From Chryseobacterium rhizoplanae (GTDB lineage Bacteria; Bacteroidota; Bacteroidia; Flavobacteriales; Weeksellaceae): 64,000 nucleotides of DNA. The stretch spans positions 496,001 through 560,000 of the forward strand of contig NZ_FXTC01000002.1 in assembly GCF_900182655.1 (NCBI RefSeq). Reading direction: 5' to 3'. Position numbers and translations under genes: made by a program. Shown one piece after another: positions 59,164-64,000 of this stretch. The notes below the pieces were generated by a model that did no database searches, had not been told where the DNA came from, and worked only from the letters and a program-made list of their open reading frames with translations. Position 1 is the stretch's first letter; each line of letters begins with the position of its first letter.

Positions 59164-59238
59164 GGGTTCTTAGCTCAGTTGGTTCAGAGCATCTGGTTTA
59201 CACCCAGAGGGTCGGGGGTTCGAATCCCTCAGGACCCA
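59164..59238 (+). tRNA. tRNA-Val (UAC), copy 1
   Basis: Acceptor arms GGGTTCT and AGGACCC, D-arm TAGCTCAGTTGG, anticodon stem TCTGG/CCAGA with loop TTTACAC and anticodon TAC (59199-59201), and T-arm GGTTCGAATCC. 75 bases; CCA is not encoded (ACA follows). Confidence 0.97.
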
Positions 59239-59271
59239 CAGAAAAGGAAACGAAACCTTTCAAAAAAATTC

Positions 59272-59346
59272 GGGTTCTTAGCTCAGTTGGTTCAGAGCAT
59301 CTGGTTTACACCCAGAGGGTCGGGGGTTCGAATCCCTCAGGACCCA
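59272..59346 (+). tRNA. tRNA-Val (UAC), copy 2
   Basis: Identical to copy 1 over its full 75 bases, starting 33 bases after it, anticodon TAC at 59307-59309. The two are cotranscribed and end at the terminator at 59351. Confidence 0.97.
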
Positions 59347-59350
59347 CAAA

Positions 59351-59379
59351 AATCTCTCAAGAAATTGGGAGATTTTTTT
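59351..59379 (+). terminator. Terminator of the tRNA pair
   Basis: AATCTCTCAA and TTGGGAGATT pair with one wobble around loop GAAA, then T6. Confidence 0.85.
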
Positions 59380-59433
59380 ATTTTATTTCTAAGCTATTTA
59401 AGAGTACTTCCTGCATTTCTTCTCATATTTATT

Positions 59434-59441
59434 TACCTTTG
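59434..59441 (+). promoter_or_regulatory. -7 box of the glycosyltransferase gene
   Basis: TACCTTTG fits TAnnTTTG and puts transcription start near 59448, so the coding start must be downstream, at the GTG 59464. Confidence 0.6.
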
Positions 59442-59463
59442 TCTGCGACTGAATTTGCCTGAC

Positions 59464-60585
59464 GTGAAGGAACTCCATATCATATCATTCAATTATCCCT
59501 ACCCTCCTTCTTATGGCGGGATCATTGATGTGTATTATAAGATCAAAGCTCTATCTGACCTGGGAATAAAAATCCACCTTCATTGCTTTGTAGACAAAAT
59601 TCCTGTAAAGATTGATCCGGAAGTTGAGGAAAGTACTGAAAATGTCTTTTTTTATGAAAAGAAAAAGAATCCGCTCCTCTACTTTTCAGAAATTCCTTTT
59701 GCTGCTGTAATAAGAGATTCTGATCTCCTACTTAAAAATCTGGAAAAGATCGATGCTCCTATATTATTTGAAGGGCTGCAGACAACATCCGTCATCAGAT
59801 TTCTGAAAAATAACAGGCGTGAACTATATCTCCGCCATCACAACAACGAAGCAGAATATTATAAAGGTCTTTCAATATCAGAAAAAAACATCTTCAAAAA
59901 GATTGTTTACAGAATTGAATCTTTAAAGTATAAAGAATATCAGAAAAAGCTTTTAAAGAAGTTTGAAGCGGTATTCTGTCTGTCTGAAAAGGAATATAAT
60001 GAAGTAGAAACTTATTCGAAAAACGCACAGTTAATCCATATTTTCCATGGCAATCAATCGGTAAAGCAACTTGATAAAAAAGGAAATTATTTTCTTTTTC
60101 ATGGAGACCTTACCACGGCTGATAACAAAAGAGCACTGGTTGAAACTATTGATTTATTTAAAACACTTCCACAGTATAAACTTGTTGTTGCCTCCGACCG
60201 CGCTGGTGAAGATATTAAAAAGAGGATTTCAGCGGTTAAAAATATCACCCTCACTCCTATCCTTACCACGGAAAACCTTCACCATCTTCTGGAAAATGCC
60301 CATGCCAACATCCTGATTTCCTACCAGAATTCAGGAACCAAGGTGAAACTTTTCAACACCCTTTACAACAGTCGTTTTGTGATTATTAATGGAAATATTA
60401 CAGATGATCCTGCTTTGACGGATTTATGTCTGTATGGGGCTGATATGGCCGAAATTCGCCAACAGATTATCACCTCAGCAGAAAAAGATTATAATGATTC
60501 TGAAAAGAGAAAGGAAATCTTAGAAAAAACACATTCGGACCATGCTAAGGCCGAAGAGATGGTAAAGATTATTTTTAAAAATTAA
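59464..60585 (+). CDS. Glycosyltransferase (GT4-like)
   Basis: 373 residues from a GTG that begins KELHIISFNYPYPPSYGGI, the glycine-rich N-terminus of GT-B enzymes. The open frame extends upstream through both tRNA genes, but that part is not coding. The C-terminal half has NYFLFHGDLTTADNKRALVE and ILISYQNSGTKVKLFNTLY, which fit GT4-type donor-binding regions. Sugar and acceptor unknown. It overlaps the convergent GT9 gene by 11 bases. Confidence 0.78.
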   Translation: MKELHIISFNYPYPPSYGGIIDVYYKIKALSDLGIKIHLHCFVDKIPVKIDPEVEESTENVFFYEKKKNPLLYFSEIPFAAVIRDSDLLLKNLEKIDAPILFEGLQTTSVIRFLKNNRRELYLRHHNNEAEYYKGLSISEKNIFKKIVYRIESLKYKEYQKKLLKKFEAVFCLSEKEYNEVETYSKNAQLIHIFHGNQSVKQLDKKGNYFLFHGDLTTADNKRALVETIDLFKTLPQYKLVVASDRAGEDIKKRISAVKNITLTPILTTENLHHLLENAHANILISYQNSGTKVKLFNTLYNSRFVIINGNITDDPALTDLCLYGADMAEIRQQIITSAEKDYNDSEKRKEILEKTHSDHAKAEEMVKIIFKN

Positions 60586-61546
60586 CCCTGTCTATCACCT
60601 TCTGGATATTAAACTCTTCAAGACAAGCCCAATCTCCTCTGTAGCACTCTTTATCTCCAAAAACAGAACATGGCCTGCAGGTAAGGTCTTTTACCTGAAC
60701 AACATCTTCTTCACTCTGCCCGAATCCTAAAAATCCGGCATAGGGATGAGTAGCTCCCCAAATAGAAACACATCTTGTTCCTACAAGACTCGCAAGGTGC
60801 ATATTCGCAGAATCCATGGAAATCATCAGTTCCAGCCCGGCAATATGATTCAGTTCTTCGGTAAGATTTAATTTTCCGGCAAGATTTTTTGTATTAGGAA
60901 TCTCGCTTTCCCATCTTTCAAGGGTTTCAGTTTCTTTTTTACCTCCACCAAAGAAATATACCGTATGTTTCTGAGCCAGGATTCTGACCAGTTCATAGGA
61001 TTTTTCCAGAGGAAGCATCTTTCCTTTGTGTTGGGCAAAAGGGGCAAAGCCAATTCCTGATTTTTGTTCCGAAGTCGGTCTGAGTTGATGTGAAAGTTCA
61101 ACCTTGAATCCCATTTTACGAAATACGTCTGCGTAACGCTCCACGGTTTTCTTCAGCTGTACTTTCTCAAGGTTCCATACATCTGTGAGGTGTTCTTTCT
61201 CCTCTTTACCCTTATCTATTTTGAAAACTTTAAGTCCTTTTCTTCTATATATTCTGTCTAAAACTTTGGTCCGGATTACGTCATGAAGGTTGGCAATACA
61301 ATCCGGATTAAACTCCCGAATTAGTTCATTGCTCAATTTCCTCAATCCAAAGAGACCTTTATAGTCATCAAGATCAATTCCTTTGAAAGTCACATTGGGA
61401 ATTTCCGCAAACAGCGCTTCGAAATTCTTTCTGGACACCATAATAATCTCCACACCGGGGTTCTGCTCCAGAAATTCTCTGAAAACAGGTACAGTCATCG
61501 CAACATCTCCGAATGCGGAAAAACGATATGCTAAAATTTTTGTCAC
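60575..61546 (-). CDS. GT9-family glycosyltransferase (heptosyltransferase-like)
   Basis: 323 residues, GT-B fold. The N-terminus ILAYRFSAFGDVAMTVPVFRE and the C-terminal ISMDSANMHLASLVGTRCVSIWGATHP are GT9 hallmarks. A Cys-rich segment follows (DLTCRPCSVFGDKECYRGDWAC). It probably adds a sugar to lipopolysaccharide or a related glycan. It follows sufE with a two-base gap. Confidence 0.9.
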   Translation of the reverse strand: MTKILAYRFSAFGDVAMTVPVFREFLEQNPGVEIIMVSRKNFEALFAEIPNVTFKGIDLDDYKGLFGLRKLSNELIREFNPDCIANLHDVIRTKVLDRIYRRKGLKVFKIDKGKEEKEHLTDVWNLEKVQLKKTVERYADVFRKMGFKVELSHQLRPTSEQKSGIGFAPFAQHKGKMLPLEKSYELVRILAQKHTVYFFGGGKKETETLERWESEIPNTKNLAGKLNLTEELNHIAGLELMISMDSANMHLASLVGTRCVSIWGATHPYAGFLGFGQSEEDVVQVKDLTCRPCSVFGDKECYRGDWACLEEFNIQKVIDRVNF

Positions 61547-61548
61547 GG

Positions 61549-61968
61549 CTATGATTTCAGTTGGTAAGCAACTGCATAAAACTTGATCTGTTTGGTCATT
61601 GCCATCAATCCATTAGCTCTGGATGGCGAAAGAAATTCCTGCAATCCTATTTCCCCGATAAAATCAAAATCAGAATCCAGAATTTCCTGAGTGGAATGTC
61701 CGCTATAAATACTTACTAAAAGAGAAACGATTCCTTTGGGTAAAATACCGTCAGAATCTGCATTAAAGAAAAGTTTCCCATCTTTAAATTCAGCATCGAT
61801 CCAAACTTTACTCTGGCAGCCTTTAATCAGATTTTCTTCCGTTTTTCTATCTTCCGGTAAGCCTTTCAGTTCTTTTCCGAGATCAATAATATACTCGTAC
61901 TTTTGCTCCCAATCTTCAAGAAAAGCGAATTCGTCGATTATTTCCTGCTGTTTTTCTTTAATGGTCAT
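61549..61968 (-). CDS. sufE: SufE-family sulfur acceptor protein
   Basis: 139 residues from the ATG at 61968, which is the family start and lies 13 bases after the predicted transcription start. Cys51 in IKGCQSKVW accepts persulfide from a cysteine desulfurase. The gene is grouped with glycosyltransferases, away from other suf genes. Confidence 0.93.
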   Translation of the reverse strand: MTIKEKQQEIIDEFAFLEDWEQKYEYIIDLGKELKGLPEDRKTEENLIKGCQSKVWIDAEFKDGKLFFNADSDGILPKGIVSLLVSIYSGHSTQEILDSDFDFIGEIGLQEFLSPSRANGLMAMTKQIKFYAVAYQLKS

Positions 61969-61988
61969 TTTTAATAAAATTTCTTTTG

Positions 61989-61996
61989 CAAAGATA
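61989..61996 (-). promoter_or_regulatory. -7 box of sufE
   Basis: TATCTTTG on the minus strand, 20 bases before the sufE start; it overlaps an upstream in-frame ATG region that was not used. Confidence 0.5.
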
Positions 61997-62015
61997 ACCA
62001 ATTTTGTAAAATTTA

Positions 62016-63110
62016 TTATCGGGATGCTTTTTCAAAAAGCTGAAGGATTTTTGTTTCCTCATTCTCCCAACAAAATACATCTGCAGCTTTGTTAAGTTCG
62101 CTCTGATAATACAGTCTTCCTCTTTCAAGAACAAGGTTAACCGCTTTTTCAATAGTTTCAGGTTTGTGATCCGAAACAATTTCTCCTACATTGAATTGAT
62201 TTCTTATCCGCTGCATCTCCGGGAAATTAATCATAACAAGCGGTACTCTGGACTGAATGTAGTCACAAACTTTATTGGGTAAAGAATAATAATAGCTGAC
62301 CCCGTTATTTTCTTCAAGACTGAAACCCATATCTGCTGTTTTGGTTACTTCTCTCAGGTTTTCGGGCTTCAGTTTACCAAGGAAAAAGACTTTGTCCTGC
62401 AGCTTTTCCTGAATGACAAGTTCTTCATATGCTTTTTTCTTCGGTCCGTCACCAGCGATTTTCAGAACGGCATCTTTAATATGATGCATGGCGGCAATCA
62501 TTTTTTCAATTCCTCTGGACTGGTTAATGGCTCCCTGATACAGAATAATTTTAGGATGGTTTTCAGGAATTTCAGGAGCGGAAAGAATTTTTCTCGGGAT
62601 ATTTCTGACAACTACCGGATTGACATTATATTTTTCGTGAAACCATTCAGCGTAGCTTTCACTTTCTGTCATCATAAATTTCACATGAGGAACCAGCTTT
62701 CTTTCCAGCACCCTCCAGAATTTTTGTGAAAACCTTTTTTGTACCGATGGCATTTCCGTGAAAATTTCATGACTGTCAAAGACCAATGGGATGTTCAGTT
62801 TTTTGGCAATGAGATAATTTGGCAGAAGTGCATCAATATCATTGGCATGAAGGATAGTATCTTTGTCAGCTTTTTTCTTAAGTTCATGGTATAATTTCCA
62901 GTTGAACTCAAAATAAGCTGTCTTTAGGCTTTTTGACGAAAGTCCAATTCTTGAAAAAGGATAAGGACGTTCCATTTTCTCATTTCCTTCCCAATCGTTT
63001 CCGATCAGTTCAATGGGATATCCGTTGTCAAAAAGGGTTTTGCATACCTTCTCTATTCGCTGATCGGTATACAAACTGCTAAAGGCAGACACTAGTATTT
63101 TTTTCTTCAT
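62016..63110 (-). CDS. Glycosyltransferase family 4
   Basis: 364 residues from 63110; a longer frame upstream covers the gene before it. GT-B features include DSHEIFTEMPSVQKRF in the N-terminal half and IILYQGAINQSRGIEKMI and the late GVSYYYSLPNKVCDYIQSRVPLV in the donor domain. Its ATG overlaps the stop of the upstream gene by one base (TAATG). Sugar unknown. Confidence 0.88.
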   Translation of the reverse strand: MKKKILVSAFSSLYTDQRIEKVCKTLFDNGYPIELIGNDWEGNEKMERPYPFSRIGLSSKSLKTAYFEFNWKLYHELKKKADKDTILHANDIDALLPNYLIAKKLNIPLVFDSHEIFTEMPSVQKRFSQKFWRVLERKLVPHVKFMMTESESYAEWFHEKYNVNPVVVRNIPRKILSAPEIPENHPKIILYQGAINQSRGIEKMIAAMHHIKDAVLKIAGDGPKKKAYEELVIQEKLQDKVFFLGKLKPENLREVTKTADMGFSLEENNGVSYYYSLPNKVCDYIQSRVPLVMINFPEMQRIRNQFNVGEIVSDHKPETIEKAVNLVLERGRLYYQSELNKAADVFCWENEETKILQLFEKASR

Positions 63111-63334
63111 TAATTTTTCTTGTCTAATATTAAATAATAGATCTGAATGAAACAAATGAGCCCGTTTGGAATGATAACCGGCCAAAGCATTCCATTGAAG
63201 ATACCATAAATGACAAAACAAATACAGCCGATCATGTTGACTACTCTTATTTTTCTTACATCTTTCAGTATGAAACTCAATACGATAAAAAGAGATGCAG
63301 AATAGCCGACATAGGTGGTAATTTCAGTATTCAT
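63110..63334 (-). CDS. Small YgjV-like membrane protein
   Basis: 74 residues with three hydrophobic segments (ITTYVGYSASLFIVLSFIL, VNMIGCICFVIYGIFNG, VIIPNGLICFIQIYYLIL). The GY..S..F.LSF..KD..K.R..N..G pattern resembles YgjV-type and SemiSWEET-like inner-membrane proteins. It is translationally coupled to the glycosyltransferase gene. Function unknown. Confidence 0.65.
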   Translation of the reverse strand: MNTEITTYVGYSASLFIVLSFILKDVRKIRVVNMIGCICFVIYGIFNGMLWPVIIPNGLICFIQIYYLILDKKN

Positions 63335-63353
63335 GGGGAAAATTTAAGGATAA

Positions 63354-63361
63354 CAAACTTA
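63354..63361 (-). promoter_or_regulatory. -7 box of the YgjV-like/GT4 operon
   Basis: TAAGTTTG on the minus strand, 19 bases before the start at 63334. Confidence 0.5.
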
Positions 63362-63485
63362 ATCATTTTCAATAAGATAATAAAATTTTTTCTGCCATAA
63401 AGTCATTAATTGATTTTTGGTAAAATATTTGTAATTTAGATAATGAATAAAAGGTAATGTTGCCTTTGTTCTAATGAGATATATT

Positions 63486-64000
63486 ATGGATTATAAGTTT
63501 TCACAAGGTTTGAGCCAGGTGTTCAAACAAAGCAAAAGCGAAGCTAAACGGCTGAAAAGTGAATTTCTTAATACAGAACATCTACTTTTAGGTATTATAA
63601 AAACGGAAAACTCTGCAAAAGAAATCCTTCAAAACCTTAATGCGGATTTAACACAAATCAGAAGAAAAATTGAAACTTTAAATACAGCAAGTCTAAATCC
63701 TATTTCTGAGGAGGTTACCAATATTTCTTTCACCAAGATGGCAGATCATGCCATTAAGCGTGCGGAGTTAGAATGCCGACAATATAAAAGCAATGAAATT
63801 AATACCGTTCACCTGCTTTTAGGTATTCTTTATAAATATGAGGACCCTACTTCAAATATTCTGGGAGCTTATGACATCGACTATGAAGGAGTTTCAAGAG
63901 AATACCAGACTATGCTTAAAAATTCAGGCCAGTCTCCACAGATGAGTGCTTATGACGATGATGATGAGAGAGAAGAATTTGAGCAAATGAGAAAGCCTAC
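63486..64000 (+). CDS. clpC: ClpC-type ATP-dependent protease ATPase subunit, N-terminal part
   Basis: 171 codons from the ATG at 63486 to the window edge, with no stop. It contains the duplicated Clp N-domain (LKSEFLNTEHLLLGII and NEINTVHLLLGILY) that binds adaptors and substrates, followed by an acidic linker (DDDDEREEFEQM). The AAA+ domains lie beyond the window. It could be ClpA or ClpC; ClpC is the usual Bacteroidota form. Confidence 0.85.
   Translation, partial: MDYKFSQGLSQVFKQSKSEAKRLKSEFLNTEHLLLGIIKTENSAKEILQNLNADLTQIRRKIETLNTASLNPISEEVTNISFTKMADHAIKRAELECRQYKSNEINTVHLLLGILYKYEDPTSNILGAYDIDYEGVSREYQTMLKNSGQSPQMSAYDDDDEREEFEQMRKP

Noticed and set aside
59131-59463. 111-residue N-terminal extension of the glycosyltransferase with a duplicated segment
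   Set aside because: It is the translation of two tRNA genes and a terminator; a promoter box lies downstream of it.

Overview
The window looks like chromosomal DNA from a Flavobacteriia member of the Bacteroidota, most likely Chryseobacterium or a close relative. This rests on AT-rich intergenic DNA, many promoters with the Bacteroidota -7 box TAnnTTTG (two with a full TTTG-N19-TAnnTTTG), Sec signal peptides ending in AQ, TonB-dependent and DUF6268 outer-membrane barrels, YARHG and YwqK-type proteins, and families of double-glycine leader peptides. Genus is inferred from protein character; no search was run.

Left part (1-10.4 kb) is accessory. A caspase-fold protein, cut by the window edge, precedes a trypsin-like protease. 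Then comes a ribosomal-peptide (RiPP) locus, about 1874-8000: two precursor genes, a hairpin element, a radical SAM/SPASM maturase, a C39-peptidase ABC exporter, a secreted protein and three more precursors, closed by a terminator. All five precursors end their leader in GGFS and share the core motif NNC-x-G-x-N-C-x3-C, but they carry two different leaders. A TonB-dependent receptor lies convergent to this locus.

The middle (10.7-31.2 kb) is mostly ordinary: a small operon (metallopeptidase-like protein, CsaA-like tRNA-binding protein, PolB-type exonuclease, DUF59 protein), mercaptopyruvate sulfurtransferase, HMG-CoA lyase, peptidase T, a lipoprotein, a Cys-rich GG-leader-like peptide next to an outer-membrane barrel, a LytS/LytTR two-component pair, a Bcr/CflA efflux pump with an AraC regulator, ThiL, a thioesterase, an HI0933-type flavoprotein, an alpha/beta hydrolase and small envelope proteins.

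At 31.2-32.9 kb a second peptide locus holds six tandem 51-55-residue precursors ending in Cys-Cys. It lies between the remnant of a thioredoxin-family gene and mutS and has no local maturase or exporter. The rest is core metabolism and envelope: mutS, bestrophin, TrmH-type methyltransferase, NAD kinase, aldolase, accD, an ExbB-ExbD-TonB operon, an S23-type four-helix gene inside inverted repeats, nth/bcp, a TolC-SprT-GDP-mannose operon, folC, two tandem identical tRNA-Val genes, glycosyltransferases with SufE, and the start of clpC. Several families of intergenic palindromic repeats are scattered through the second half. The RiPP locus and the CC-terminal peptide array are the best candidates for undescribed biology.
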